This document shows, piece after piece, positions 24,557 through 34,144 of a stretch of DNA of 64,000 bases (position 1 is its first letter; every line of letters begins with the position of its first letter). The notes beneath the pieces were generated by a model that saw nothing but the letters and a program-made list of their open reading frames with translations, searched no databases and was not told where the DNA came from. The stretch covers positions 1-64,000 of the forward strand of contig JAIETF010000006.1 of assembly GCA_019745415.1 (NCBI GenBank), read 5' to 3'. The stretch comes from Candidatus Obscuribacterales bacterium (GTDB lineage: Bacteria > Cyanobacteriota > Vampirovibrionia > Obscuribacterales > Obscuribacteraceae). Made by a program: the position numbers and the translations under genes.

Positions 24557-26935
24557 ATGAACCTTGCGAGCACACATAAAGAGTCCGGCGAGCCGGTCGA
24601 AAGCGGTAACACAGATTGTTCACCGGCGAAGAAGCCGTCGTCTCTGATTATCTGCTTGATCTCTTTCTCTATCGTCATTTGCAATATTCTACTCTTCTCT
24701 CGTTCTCTAGGCGGCTTTTATCTAGCCGACGACTTCGTTCATATTGATTATCTACACAAAGTCATGCAGGGAAATTATGGGGCTCTGTTGCAAAATTTCA
24801 CAGGAAACTGGATGCAAGCCCAAGGGACAACCTTTTACCGCCCCTTAATTACTCTCACCCTGGCTTGCGACTATCTAATCGGTCAAGCGCGTCCTTTTGT
24901 TTTCCACTTAAGTAATCTTTGCTATCAAACCATCTCGGCGATTCTGCTCTATCTGGTCTCTAGAGAAATAGCCAAAGCTTTCGGTCTCAAGGCAAAAGAC
25001 TGGTTCGGAGCCCTTGTCGCCTTGATTTTCACTTTCTACCCCTTACATAGCGAAGTGGTGAACTGGATAATCGCCCGCGTAGACAGTGTCGCACTTGTCT
25101 TCACCCTGGCCTCCTTCTATTTTTTTCTATCTGCCGCAAACGGCAGTGAAAAGAAAAGTTTTCTAAATGCTGCATCAATCTTCAGTTTCGTTCTAGCCTT
25201 GATGAGCAAAGAAATGGCTATCACATTGCCGCCTCTGGTCTTTTTCTTTTTGTTCTTGCAAAGTTTGAGTCAAACTTCCATAAGACAAGCTTTTGCTCAG
25301 GCTTTTAAAGCGACTCTGCCCTATTTTTTTGTGCTCGGAGCCTATTTGCTATTTCGCCTCTTGGTCTTAGGCACCGTCTTTGGTGGCTATGAAGGTTCCA
25401 TCGGCGAAGGGCTGAAGAACAGCTTAGAGCGACGCTGGACCGACGGCTCTCTCCTGCGCATCTTCCTACCTTTTCATATTGAAATCTTCGGTCTGCGCTC
25501 CGCGCTCTCTAATACTCTTAAGTTGGTCTATCAGCTTGGTTTACTCAATGCAGCGGTACTACTCGCCCTTAATCTCAAAAGAGAGAATTCCGCTCATCTC
25601 AAGAACTTCTCCCTGCTTTTTCTTTTCGCTTTAGTGTGGATCATCATCTTCCTGGCGCCCACCTACGGAGTCTGGAACCTCACAGCCAGCCTACAGGGCG
25701 GACGCTTTCTTTACTTTGCCAGTGCTCCGGTTTCATTTCTCTTGGCCTTGCTCTTCAGCTTGCCCTTAATTGCCATAGACAAAAGCTCGCCGACAAATTT
25801 CAAACCCCTGATCAAACTGCAAAGACTGCTCAGCCTGGGCTTGCTGCTTGTACTTTTCTCTACTTTCTGGCAATTAAGCAAGGTCAATAACAATATCTGG
25901 ATCAAGGCGCAGAGCGAACTAAAGACTTTTAAGCGCAGAGTGGACGAAGCCCTGGGTAAACTGCCGCCAGGGCAAAGACTAGCTCTGCTCAACATTCCCG
26001 ATAATTATATGGGCGCCCATATGCTTTATAACGCCGCCACAATGTCGGTGCTCTTTAAGCCGCCACTATCTAAAGAGGATCAACGCGGTCGCCTACTCAC
26101 CTTCGAACCGGCTACTTATGGTCAGAGTGACTTAATCGCGCCGGGGCGCGTGCGCGCCTTAGTGGACGCCGGCGAGCCTTTCTTCTATTTCGATAGAAGC
26201 AATTACCAATTAGAACCACTCAATCTGCAAAAACAAGTTAGGGACTCAAAACCAACAGCACACCTCAAGCTCAAAGAGATAACTGCACTTTCTGAAAAGC
26301 AAATACTCTTGTCGAAACATTTAGATCTGCCCGTAATGGATATCGACGCCATCGAAGTAGAAGGCGACGGCGAGACTGTTGACCTCAGACTTACCGGCAC
26401 CAACGGCAAAGTCTTTCAGAGCAGTGCCGCCCTCAAAGACGGTAAAGTCTTCTTTAATCTGAGCGAACACAAAAGCTATCTCAGTCTCGAGAGGCTGGCA
26501 CGCATAAGTCTGGGTGCACAACATAAACCATTAACCATAAAGAATGTTAGACTGATTAGCCTGCCAACCAGGCCCGAAGTCAAAGCCGACGGTCAGCTGG
26601 TACTCGATAACGACGGCATCGCGCGCCCCCGAGGCGATAGACCCACCTTCAGCTATGACGTCAGTGCTATTCCTTATGCAGCCGGTGCCGCCTACGAAGT
26701 GAGCAAGCAAGACTCTTGGTTCGAGCACTATAGCGGCACATTCCATGAAAATCAATTTTCAAAAGAGGCTGCGGTAAAGGGCTATTTCACAAAAACAAAG
26801 GGCTGCCTAATTCCGATTTCAGCCGTAGGAATCGGTGCAAATGCCCACGGTTTCTATGAAGTAAGAGTTATTGCCGTGGACAAAGACAAGGTGCCGCTAG
26901 GCTATTTTTCCGAACCTTTATCAATACAACTCTAA
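24557..26935 (+). CDS. GT-C-fold membrane protein, TMTC/O-mannosyltransferase-like
   Basis: A 792-residue integral membrane protein. The first hydrophobic segment (about 31-50) leads to an extracytoplasmic acidic pair in LADDFVHIDYLH, the likely catalytic DD/DxD of GT-C enzymes that use polyprenyl-phosphate sugars. FYRPLITLTLACDYL, FYPLHSEVVNWIIARVDS and LALMSKEMAITLP match a bacterial family related to TMTC and PMT proteins. About 10-12 helices are followed by some 300 soluble residues. The frame is open to 24314, but that overlaps the divergent glycosidase, so I begin at 24557. It is paired with a paralogue 40 bp on. Acceptor and sugar are unknown. Confidence 0.78.
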   Translation: MNLASTHKESGEPVESGNTDCSPAKKPSSLIICLISFSIVICNILLFSRSLGGFYLADDFVHIDYLHKVMQGNYGALLQNFTGNWMQAQGTTFYRPLITLTLACDYLIGQARPFVFHLSNLCYQTISAILLYLVSREIAKAFGLKAKDWFGALVALIFTFYPLHSEVVNWIIARVDSVALVFTLASFYFFLSAANGSEKKSFLNAASIFSFVLALMSKEMAITLPPLVFFFLFLQSLSQTSIRQAFAQAFKATLPYFFVLGAYLLFRLLVLGTVFGGYEGSIGEGLKNSLERRWTDGSLLRIFLPFHIEIFGLRSALSNTLKLVYQLGLLNAAVLLALNLKRENSAHLKNFSLLFLFALVWIIIFLAPTYGVWNLTASLQGGRFLYFASAPVSFLLALLFSLPLIAIDKSSPTNFKPLIKLQRLLSLGLLLVLFSTFWQLSKVNNNIWIKAQSELKTFKRRVDEALGKLPPGQRLALLNIPDNYMGAHMLYNAATMSVLFKPPLSKEDQRGRLLTFEPATYGQSDLIAPGRVRALVDAGEPFFYFDRSNYQLEPLNLQKQVRDSKPTAHLKLKEITALSEKQILLSKHLDLPVMDIDAIEVEGDGETVDLRLTGTNGKVFQSSAALKDGKVFFNLSEHKSYLSLERLARISLGAQHKPLTIKNVRLISLPTRPEVKADGQLVLDNDGIARPRGDRPTFSYDVSAIPYAAGAAYEVSKQDSWFEHYSGTFHENQFSKEAAVKGYFTKTKGCLIPISAVGIGANAHGFYEVRVIAVDKDKVPLGYFSEPLSIQL

Positions 26936-26975
26936 TATCAGCTCACTTCAAATAAATAAAGGTCTAGAAACAAAA

Positions 26976-29042
26976 ATGCAAAGACGACTGCAAAAAGCAG
27001 GCATAGACTTGGGTTCAATCCGCACCCAATTGTTTATTGCCATCGTCGTTTGTATTTTTGCCGCCTTCATTAACTACGGCAGTACGCTCAGAGACGGCTT
27101 TCTATTAGATGACTTTCTACATCTCAATTATTGCGCCCGCGCTCTAGCCGGCGACTGGCAGCCCTTCCTGATGAACTTCACCGGCAACTGGGGTGGCTCA
27201 GACCTGATGCTCAGCTACCGCCCAGTGGTTTCTTTATCAATACTCTTTGACTACCTGCTATATCGCACCAATCCCTGGGGCTACCATTTCACCAACCTAG
27301 TTATCTTCGCCGGTTGCACGGCTCTTGCTGCCTCGCTGGCATTGGTGATTACCCAACGCCTGGCACCGCGCCTTTGCGGCGCAGCTGCCCTTTTTGGAGG
27401 TCTACTTTTTGCGGCCTATCCCCTTCATGCCGAAACTGTAGCCTGGATCATTGGCAGGGTAGATAGCCTGGCTACCTTGTTTTACCTGGCTTCCTTGCTC
27501 CTCTTTCTAAGAGCGCGTACCCACGGCTCCAAGGCTTTTCGCAAACTTTCCCTGCTCTCTTTCCTGCTTGCCCTCACAAGTAAAGAAATTGCCGTCAGTT
27601 TACCTTTTGCTGTTTTCATAGTCACTTTCATTTTAGAGCTGCCCCAGAACAAACCAATAATTGCGGCCAAGAACGCCTTCAAGGCAAGCCTGCCCTATCT
27701 CGGTCTTCTTTTAGTTTTCGCCCTTGCCCGACAATCAATTTTAGGCACCACCATTGGTGGCTACGGCAAGGCTGATATTTGGCGGTCACTAAGCAATTTT
27801 CTCAACCGAGAATCTCTAATCAAGATTATCGTGCCAGTTTCGGAAGAGTATCATTATTTAAGCAAAGCCATCAAACCTGCGGTTTTACCGGTGGCTCTCA
27901 TAACTTTGCTGGCGGTAGTCAGATCGCTTCTACACGGTTCCCCAGGCAAGCTCAAAATTCTCCTTAGCATTCCCTTGCTCATGGTCTGGTGCTTTGTCGC
28001 CCTCCTACCGGCTTTTCAAATCTGGCACATTTATCCCAATTTAGTGGGCAGCCGTCTTTTTTTCCTCTCCAGTGTTCCTTTGTGCCTGGTTTTGACTATG
28101 AAAGCCCTACCAGGGCACATAGCCGTCGACAAGAAGAAGATGCGCCTTTGGCTAATAAGCGGCAGCCTGGCTCTTTCGTCGCTTTATCTAATTTGGTGCC
28201 ATCTGCTGCAAATCAATTTACAAGCCTGGCACCATGCCTCCAGTCGCATGGAAAAATTCGACGAAGAAATTACAAAATTAGCCATGACCAATGCAAAAGT
28301 CGCTCTGGCTAATCTTCCCCAAGATTACAAAGGCGCCGGCATGATCGGCAGACGGCTTTATCTAGATATTCTAGTCTCGCCACCCCTGAAAGATAGATCT
28401 TTGAGCCAGCGGCTAATGACCGCTGAAAAACCAGGTGAGTATTTCGACCCAGAAGAGTGGAAAGAAATAGCAAAAGAACTGGGCAAAGGGGCGCCTCTAG
28501 TTTTCTTCGACAACGATTCCGAAAAATTCTATTTCTATAGAGCACCGGTTCTTTCTTTGCAAAACTGGCTAAAAGAGAAAGAGACAAAGAAACCAGTTGC
28601 TGAAGGTTATGACTGTCTCAAAGAGATTTTGCAAGCTGAAGCCAAGAAAAGCGAAGAAGATTGGATGGTGGTCGACAAAGGGACTACTACGTTAACAAAG
28701 ATAACTCGGCTCGATGGAACCGAAAGTCTTGAGGTAGCAACGGAAAAGCCCTACATACTGACCCTAAACCTGCCCCTGCCCTCACTTCTGGACAGCCCTG
28801 AAAATGAACTTGTCTTACAAATGAAAGCCAGAAAAGACGGCAAGAGAATTGCACCACTGGTGGTATTAATTGATGAGAAGGGAAAGATTGCCGCTCGACT
28901 GCCCCAGGGAAACGAGGTTTCGCTCACCGCAATAAAAGCCTTAGCGGCTCCAGCGATGCAAAAGGGAAGACTGGGGGTATATATAGAGCCAGGCAACACA
29001 ATTATTGAACAGATTCTGCTCAAGCGACCGATAATTAAATGA
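26976..29042 (+). CDS. GT-C-fold membrane protein, paralogue of the preceding gene
   Basis: A 688-residue paralogue of the gene at 24557, sharing the same order of landmarks: the acidic pair in FLLDDFLHLNYC, the NFTGNWG and SYRPVVSL stretches, FAAYPLHAETVAWIIGRVDS and LALTSKEIAVSLP. The C-terminal soluble domain is shorter (about 260 residues) and much diverged. The two are evidently a tandem duplication with one transcript (40-bp gap). Different C-terminal domains suggest different acceptors. The stop codon lies in a 15-bp duplication that also contains the start of the next gene. Confidence 0.78.
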   Translation: MQRRLQKAGIDLGSIRTQLFIAIVVCIFAAFINYGSTLRDGFLLDDFLHLNYCARALAGDWQPFLMNFTGNWGGSDLMLSYRPVVSLSILFDYLLYRTNPWGYHFTNLVIFAGCTALAASLALVITQRLAPRLCGAAALFGGLLFAAYPLHAETVAWIIGRVDSLATLFYLASLLLFLRARTHGSKAFRKLSLLSFLLALTSKEIAVSLPFAVFIVTFILELPQNKPIIAAKNAFKASLPYLGLLLVFALARQSILGTTIGGYGKADIWRSLSNFLNRESLIKIIVPVSEEYHYLSKAIKPAVLPVALITLLAVVRSLLHGSPGKLKILLSIPLLMVWCFVALLPAFQIWHIYPNLVGSRLFFLSSVPLCLVLTMKALPGHIAVDKKKMRLWLISGSLALSSLYLIWCHLLQINLQAWHHASSRMEKFDEEITKLAMTNAKVALANLPQDYKGAGMIGRRLYLDILVSPPLKDRSLSQRLMTAEKPGEYFDPEEWKEIAKELGKGAPLVFFDNDSEKFYFYRAPVLSLQNWLKEKETKKPVAEGYDCLKEILQAEAKKSEEDWMVVDKGTTTLTKITRLDGTESLEVATEKPYILTLNLPLPSLLDSPENELVLQMKARKDGKRIAPLVVLIDEKGKIAARLPQGNEVSLTAIKALAAPAMQKGRLGVYIEPGNTIIEQILLKRPIIK

Positions 29043-29060
29043 CCCATAACTAAATGACCG
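29031..29060. repeat. 15-bp duplication carrying a stop codon in copy 1 and a start codon in copy 2
   Basis: The copies are ataattaaatgaccc (29031-29045) and ataactaaatgaccg (29046-29060). In copy 1, aaaTGA ends the GT-C gene at 29042. In copy 2, the same aaATGAcc octamer is read in another frame as the ATG of the AI-2E family transporter at 29054. Confidence 0.75.
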
Positions 29061-30094
29061 ATAATCGCTATTTTCTAAGAGCTGCCTATCCAATTTTCTG
29101 GCTGGTCGTGGCCGCCTGCGGCTACTTCTTTTTGAAAGAGTTAAGCATGATGCTTATCTGCATCGTGGCCGCGCTGACGCTCTCAGCCTCTCTAGCGCCA
29201 CTTGCCCGCCTATTGGAAGGGCGCAAAATTCCTCGCGCGGTAACTGTATTGACTGTTTACGCACTGGTCGCAGCCCTTTATTACATTGTCGGCGTCAATC
29301 TGGCCGGGCCTATCAAGGAGCAAGCCGGGCGCCTTTTCATCACTACCCGCGATAGCATCCTCCCCTTTCTATTGGAGCGAGGACACGAATTCTTTCCCTC
29401 GCTCTTTCCTGATGCCGCCAGCGGCAATCTAGTCACAGACGAACTAAAGGGCAAACTGATGGGCAAAGCTGGAGCCGTCGCTGCAAGCGCCCTCAAACTG
29501 ACCGGCAATATTCTTGGCTTTCTGGTCAATATTATCTTTGTTCTCTTTCTAACTGCATATTTTGTCATCGAATCTAAAGGCTTGACAGAGGGTTTGCTGA
29601 AATGGCTACCGCCAGACAAGCGGCAGACGGTCAAAGCCCTATTGCCTGGTCTGGAAACCAGGCTGGGTGGCTATGTAAGAGGGCAGATTCTGGTCAGCTT
29701 GGCAGTCTCAACAATTATTTTCTGCGGCTTAGCTCTCGTCGGTATAGAAGAAGCTTTGACACTAGGAGTGGTATCAGGTCTATTGAATCTGGTACCCTTT
29801 GTGGGCTCACTTTTGACTGCTGTTTTCTCTATCTTGGTCGGCTTCAATAGCGGCGGGCTGACAAAGGCGCTTTTAGTACTCGGCGTTTTCGTTATCGAAC
29901 AGTGGTTGGAAAGCAACTTCATCGTGCCTCATCTGCTCGGCAAGCAAGTCGACTTGCATCCATTAGTGGTTCTTTTCGCGGTTGTCATCGGCGGCAGCCT
30001 GATGGGACTGTCAGGAGCGCTTATTGCGGTACCACTAGCCACAGCCCTGCTTTATCTGGCGGAAGAACTTTATCTCAAAAAGATTCAAGAATAA
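29054..30094 (+). CDS. AI-2E/PerM family transporter (UPF0118)
   Basis: A 346-residue inner-membrane protein with about 8 helices and the family's layout: two N-terminal helices, a long amphipathic segment (about 85-145), and the conserved C-terminal block with GGYVRGQILVSLAVS, LNLVPFVGSLLTA, VIEQWLESNFIVPHLLG and LSGALIAVPLATALLY. Family members export AI-2 or act in Na+(Li+)/H+ antiport; which applies here cannot be told. The gene begins within a duplication spanning the previous stop and should be cotranscribed with the GT-C pair. It converges on pyrD with a 12-bp gap. Confidence 0.9.
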   Translation: MTDNRYFLRAAYPIFWLVVAACGYFFLKELSMMLICIVAALTLSASLAPLARLLEGRKIPRAVTVLTVYALVAALYYIVGVNLAGPIKEQAGRLFITTRDSILPFLLERGHEFFPSLFPDAASGNLVTDELKGKLMGKAGAVAASALKLTGNILGFLVNIIFVLFLTAYFVIESKGLTEGLLKWLPPDKRQTVKALLPGLETRLGGYVRGQILVSLAVSTIIFCGLALVGIEEALTLGVVSGLLNLVPFVGSLLTAVFSILVGFNSGGLTKALLVLGVFVIEQWLESNFIVPHLLGKQVDLHPLVVLFAVVIGGSLMGLSGALIAVPLATALLYLAEELYLKKIQE

Positions 30095-30106
30095 AATCGC
30101 TTCTCA

Positions 30107-31192
30107 TTATGCACCTTGGTTGCTGAAAAAGCCTTCCTTCTTCAATTCTTTCAAAATAGTATAAATTAAGAAGGGTCCTTTATAGACAAGCGCACTGTAA
30201 AGCTCTACTGCACTGGCGCCCAAGGCAAGCATTTCTTTCACAGCCTGAGCGCTATTTATGCCACCACAAGCAATAATTTCTTGATACCCCGCTTTTGATG
30301 AAGCAAAATGCTTAACCAATCGACAAGTATTGGCATAAAGTGGTGCGCCCGATAGACCACCGTTTCCGATTGTCTCCAAAAGCTTAGGGTTTGTCTTGAG
30401 AGACTGCCTAGAGACTGTGGTGTTGCCTATAACAAAACCTCTAATCTCATATTGCCGAGAGAGCTTGCACAAGGCCTCTAAAAAAGACTCCGGTGAATCA
30501 GGCGAAATTTTCAAAAAAACAGGCAGTCGTCCCTGGTTTAACTCCGACACCGCCCTTAGTATCAACTCCAATTCTTCGCCGGCAAACAAAGCCCCTTCAT
30601 GGGTATTCGGACAGGAAGTATTGATAACAACATAGGCAAAAGGTAAATGCATCAAAGTCTTGAAGCTAAAGGCGATATCCTCGGCAGCTTTCTCCATAGA
30701 AAGATCGGGCAGGTTGGTCTTGGCGATGTTCAAACCCACCGGAATTGGAAACTGGCATGATTTCAGCCTATCAGCCACGGCTTCGGCGCCGTCACCGTTC
30801 AAGCCCAGCCGATTAATAAGAGCCTGGTCTTGCGGCAGACGGAAGAGACGAGGTTTAGCATTGCCCGAGGAGGGCTTGGCCGTGACCGAACCGATCTCCA
30901 CAAAACCGAAACCTAATGAGGCCAAACTATCAACCAGCGTACCATTCTTATCGAAACCGGCAGCCAGACCGACCGGATTCTTCATAGTTGTCCCAGCCAG
31001 ACTAAAGGTGGCATATGTCTGGGCACCGGCACCACAAAGCCCGGAGACGCCCAAGATTCGCCCCGAAAGGTCGAAGATCCAGCCCATGCTTTTCAAGAGA
31101 TTCTGCCCTAAATGATGAGCCTCTTCCGCATCCATGCGAAAGAGAGCCGGTCTAACCAAGCTTTCATAGGTGGAAATTAGTAATTGTTCCAT
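30107..31192 (-). CDS. pyrD: Dihydroorotate dehydrogenase, quinone-dependent (class 2)
   Basis: A 361-residue class 2 enzyme that oxidises dihydroorotate to orotate in pyrimidine synthesis, passing electrons to quinone at the membrane. The N-terminal helical segment (LVRPALFRMDAEEAHHLG) is the membrane/quinone site that distinguishes class 2. The FMN barrel has NPVGLAAGFDKNG, GFGFVEIGSVT, NRLGLNGDG, INTSCPNTHEG with the class 2 catalytic Ser in that loop, and IACGGINSAQ. The frame stays open to 31297, but the ATG at 31192 matches the normal N-terminus and clears the divergent kinase. Confidence 0.96.
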   Translation of the reverse strand: MEQLLISTYESLVRPALFRMDAEEAHHLGQNLLKSMGWIFDLSGRILGVSGLCGAGAQTYATFSLAGTTMKNPVGLAAGFDKNGTLVDSLASLGFGFVEIGSVTAKPSSGNAKPRLFRLPQDQALINRLGLNGDGAEAVADRLKSCQFPIPVGLNIAKTNLPDLSMEKAAEDIAFSFKTLMHLPFAYVVINTSCPNTHEGALFAGEELELILRAVSELNQGRLPVFLKISPDSPESFLEALCKLSRQYEIRGFVIGNTTVSRQSLKTNPKLLETIGNGGLSGAPLYANTCRLVKHFASSKAGYQEIIACGGINSAQAVKEMLALGASAVELYSALVYKGPFLIYTILKELKKEGFFSNQGA

Positions 31193-31277
31193 TTCATTAG
31201 AGTATGCCAGAATGCGACTCTCTTTGGTTTGCACTGGGCAAATTAAAATTATCACTGTTATTAGACCGAACCCAAAA

Positions 31278-33359
31278 ATGTCCGAACCACCTGACAAATC
31301 CCAACCAGAAACCAGTTCCAGCCACGAACCGCTCGACTTTCGTCCGGCTTTCGACTCGGGCAGGATGATCAGAGATGAAGAAATAGAAGCTCTGATAGGG
31401 AAAACTGTAGCCGGAAACTATCAGATCATCGATTGCATCGGCGAAGGCGGCATGTCGGTAGTTTATCGAGCCAAGCATAGACACTTGCAGCGCACAGTGG
31501 CAATTAAGCTCTTGCATCGACACCTGGTCTCAAGCAAAAGAAATCTGGAGCGATTCAAGCAAGAAGCTCAATCGGTCAGCCAGCTGGACCATGTCGGCGT
31601 CGTGCGTATTCATGACTTCGGCATCTTAGAGGGAAACCGCCCCTTCATAGTCATGGACTATTTATCGGGGCGCTCCTTAAGCGATGTCATTAAAGAGCAA
31701 AGCAGTCAGGGTCTGCAACTTGACACCAATACAGCTGTATCGATTTTTCAAAAGATAGCGGAAGCTCTCGCCTATACTCATCAGTGCGGCATCATTCACC
31801 GAGATCTTAAGCCCAGCAATATCATAGTCAACTTGCCAAACGAGGTAAAAATCCTCGACTTCGGCATCGCCAAATTGATGCCCCACGAAGGCACCGATGC
31901 AGTGGCCCTGACCCAGACTGGAGAAGTCTTCGGTAGCCCGCTTTACATGAGTCCTGAGCAATGCAAAGGAGAACCGCTAGACAATCGCAGCGATATTTAT
32001 TCGATGGGTTGCCTAATGTACGAAACCTTAACAGGCAAGACGCCGATAAACGGCGCCAACATGCTCGAGATTCTTTATCGGCACATGAATGAAATGCCTG
32101 CTCCCATCAAGAATCACGGCGTCTCTTTACCGAGAAGACTGGAATCTGTGGTCTTCAAGTGTCTGGCTAAAGATCCACGCGACCGCTTCCAGTCAATGGA
32201 AGAACTGAGCCAGAGTCTCTACAGCTGTCAAACTGAAGGCGGAACCCTGTTTGAAAGACTGCTTACTAATTTGAGCATTTATAAAAGTCGCAGAAAGCGC
32301 ATATCAAAAACAGAAAAGGCAGCAGCCGCCCTATTCGTAGTAGCATGCTCCACTTTTGCGGTCTCAAGCCTGGCAGTAGGCACCCTCTATGTAATGGGTA
32401 GCCAAGCCTTGAGACAAGAAACCTTACCGACTTGGAAACTAAGCTTCCAATCGCAAGATACAGAAAAACCAGCCCAAGATCTAGTCGAGAAATTGCACAA
32501 AAGTCGCTTAATCGACACACTCAAGGGAAAACTAGAAGATATTGAAAGACACAAAGCCTCGGTCACCGACACCGGCAATAACCCCCTCATACAAGAGGGA
32601 CTTGGTATGGCCAGGCGACTGATGCGCTTGGGGCTGAACAAAGATGCTGCAGATCTGGCTGAGAACTGCATGAAGCTTAGCCAGGCGGAGAACGGCGAAT
32701 TCAGTTACCCTACCATCGAAGCCAATGTCATCTATGCCCAAGCACTTTACAGCGCGGCTGACTATGATCGTGCCGTGGCTTGCTTTGAGCGAATATTGCG
32801 CACCTACCGTCTGACCATGTCGCATCAAAAGCAAATATCCACAGGCATGCTCTGCACCTTGGCGGGGGACTGCTTTTATAAAGCAAAGAACTATCAAAAT
32901 GCCTCGCTGGCACTGAAAGATGCCCGCCAGTTTTATCAGCGAGGCGACAAAATCGGCGAAAAAATGGAGGGTTGGGAATCGGAACTCTATGCCTTTTGCT
33001 TTAGCATCAGCGGCGACCTAGCCTTTGGCGAGAAGGCTTATGCCGAGGCTATTCAGTACTATGAACAAGCCCAAAAGAGCTGGCAGAGCGTCACCTCGCC
33101 ACAGGTTGCTTACAACCGTGCCCTGATTTTATACAAACTAGCTATTGCCCAAGTCAAAAACAACAAGCTAGACGATGCAGAAAAGACCTATGAAAAATTG
33201 ACCGAATATCTCAAAGCCAATCGAGAAAATTCCATTCTAGCAAAGACCAGACAAGACTTTGCCTCGGGTTATGCAGAAGCGTTGCGCGAAAACGGTGCCC
33301 TGCTTCAATCAGCTAGACACTTTATTGAAATTGGTCTAAATCGCCTCAAGCAAGGCTAA
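31278..33359 (+). CDS. Membrane-spanning Ser/Thr kinase with extracytoplasmic TPR domain
   Basis: A 693-residue receptor-type kinase. After a polar N-terminus, the kinase domain (about 47-310) has glycine loop GEGGMSVVY, K77, HRDLKPSN, ILDFGIAKL and GSPLYMSPEQC, all intact. One TM helix lies at about 346-371. The C-terminal 320 residues are helical with TPR-like repeats (for example ANVIYAQALYSAADYDRAVACFERIL and the following pairs), including AEAIQYYEQAQKSW. It could sense a protein or peptide ligand outside the membrane. I start at ATG 31278 because the longer frame (31170) runs into pyrD. It is divergent from pyrD with an 85-bp gap. Confidence 0.9.
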   Translation: MSEPPDKSQPETSSSHEPLDFRPAFDSGRMIRDEEIEALIGKTVAGNYQIIDCIGEGGMSVVYRAKHRHLQRTVAIKLLHRHLVSSKRNLERFKQEAQSVSQLDHVGVVRIHDFGILEGNRPFIVMDYLSGRSLSDVIKEQSSQGLQLDTNTAVSIFQKIAEALAYTHQCGIIHRDLKPSNIIVNLPNEVKILDFGIAKLMPHEGTDAVALTQTGEVFGSPLYMSPEQCKGEPLDNRSDIYSMGCLMYETLTGKTPINGANMLEILYRHMNEMPAPIKNHGVSLPRRLESVVFKCLAKDPRDRFQSMEELSQSLYSCQTEGGTLFERLLTNLSIYKSRRKRISKTEKAAAALFVVACSTFAVSSLAVGTLYVMGSQALRQETLPTWKLSFQSQDTEKPAQDLVEKLHKSRLIDTLKGKLEDIERHKASVTDTGNNPLIQEGLGMARRLMRLGLNKDAADLAENCMKLSQAENGEFSYPTIEANVIYAQALYSAADYDRAVACFERILRTYRLTMSHQKQISTGMLCTLAGDCFYKAKNYQNASLALKDARQFYQRGDKIGEKMEGWESELYAFCFSISGDLAFGEKAYAEAIQYYEQAQKSWQSVTSPQVAYNRALILYKLAIAQVKNNKLDDAEKTYEKLTEYLKANRENSILAKTRQDFASGYAEALRENGALLQSARHFIEIGLNRLKQG

Positions 33360-33390
33360 AGAGAGAGTCTCAAAAGATAATGCAAAATAA

Positions 33391-34125
33391 TCAAGGCAAA
33401 CCCAAGCCTGAATCTTCCAGCATCATACTTTCCACAGAAGTAGCGGCGGAGAAGCCTTTCGGGATGGCAAAATCAGCATCAACGGTCTTTTTCTTACCAA
33501 GAGAAAGCGTCTCTAGCACCACATACGGTGTTTTATGCATATCTTTGTTGTACTTAGAATAAGAACGTCTTTCTATGCGCAGGGGCAAACCCAAAGAATA
33601 CTCTTCACCAGTAACAGCCGCCACCACGCCCACAAACTTCTTATTGAACTTCAGTTCATTATCAATAAAGATAGACTCTTTAACCGTTATATAAGATGGA
33701 ATCGGTCTTGCACCTTTCAGCATAGTGCGCTCAAGTACTATGACTTTACGACCATCCAAGAGGGTATTGCCGACCTTATGCCATTCACTCATAACTTCGC
33801 GGCGCCGATTGCGCATGGTATTCATCTGACTAATGCAGGTTTGAGCATCAGTGACAAAATAGCGGTTTGTCTTAAAACTATAGAGCGATGCTCTCTTAAG
33901 ATTGCCGTCATATACCAAGTTGGCAATGGGTAATTCAATTTTCATTACTTCAGGCAAAAGAGTCCACTTTATCTTGCCGAGATTATGCATCCTTTGCACA
34001 ATCACATGGGCAGTGCCGTTCGTTTTTGCCGCTTGGCTCTCTGAAGCCCGCAACGGCGAGCAAGAAAAGAGAAAAGAAAAAACAAATAAGAGAGGTAATA
34101 TGCAAAGCTTCAAAAGATAGAGCAA
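33391..34125 (-). CDS. Probable lipoprotein of unknown function
   Basis: I do not recognise the family. The product (244 residues from a TTG at 34125) starts with a hydrophobic signal ending LFSCSPLRAS, where LFSC approximates a lipobox, then a beta-rich soluble domain with a pair of strand segments (YITVKESIFIDNELKF, VVAAVTGEEYSLGLPLRIERRSY). The pattern resembles outer-membrane lipoprotein-sorting (LolA/LolB-like) folds, but the likeness is weak. An ATG at 34230 would overlap the RND pump by 86 bp, so I favour the TTG, although its site is poorly spaced. It lies directly downstream of the RND operon on the same strand and may be part of it. Confidence 0.6.
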   Translation of the reverse strand: MLYLLKLCILPLLFVFSFLFSCSPLRASESQAAKTNGTAHVIVQRMHNLGKIKWTLLPEVMKIELPIANLVYDGNLKRASLYSFKTNRYFVTDAQTCISQMNTMRNRRREVMSEWHKVGNTLLDGRKVIVLERTMLKGARPIPSYITVKESIFIDNELKFNKKFVGVVAAVTGEEYSLGLPLRIERRSYSKYNKDMHKTPYVVLETLSLGKKKTVDADFAIPKGFSAATSVESMMLEDSGLGLP

Positions 34126-34144
34126 TCTTCCCGGCTGAATAAAG

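Noticed and set aside
31170-31277. Longer start for the kinase-TPR gene
   Set aside because: It runs into the pyrD start on the other strand, and the added residues are not kinase-like; the ATG at 31278 is preferred.
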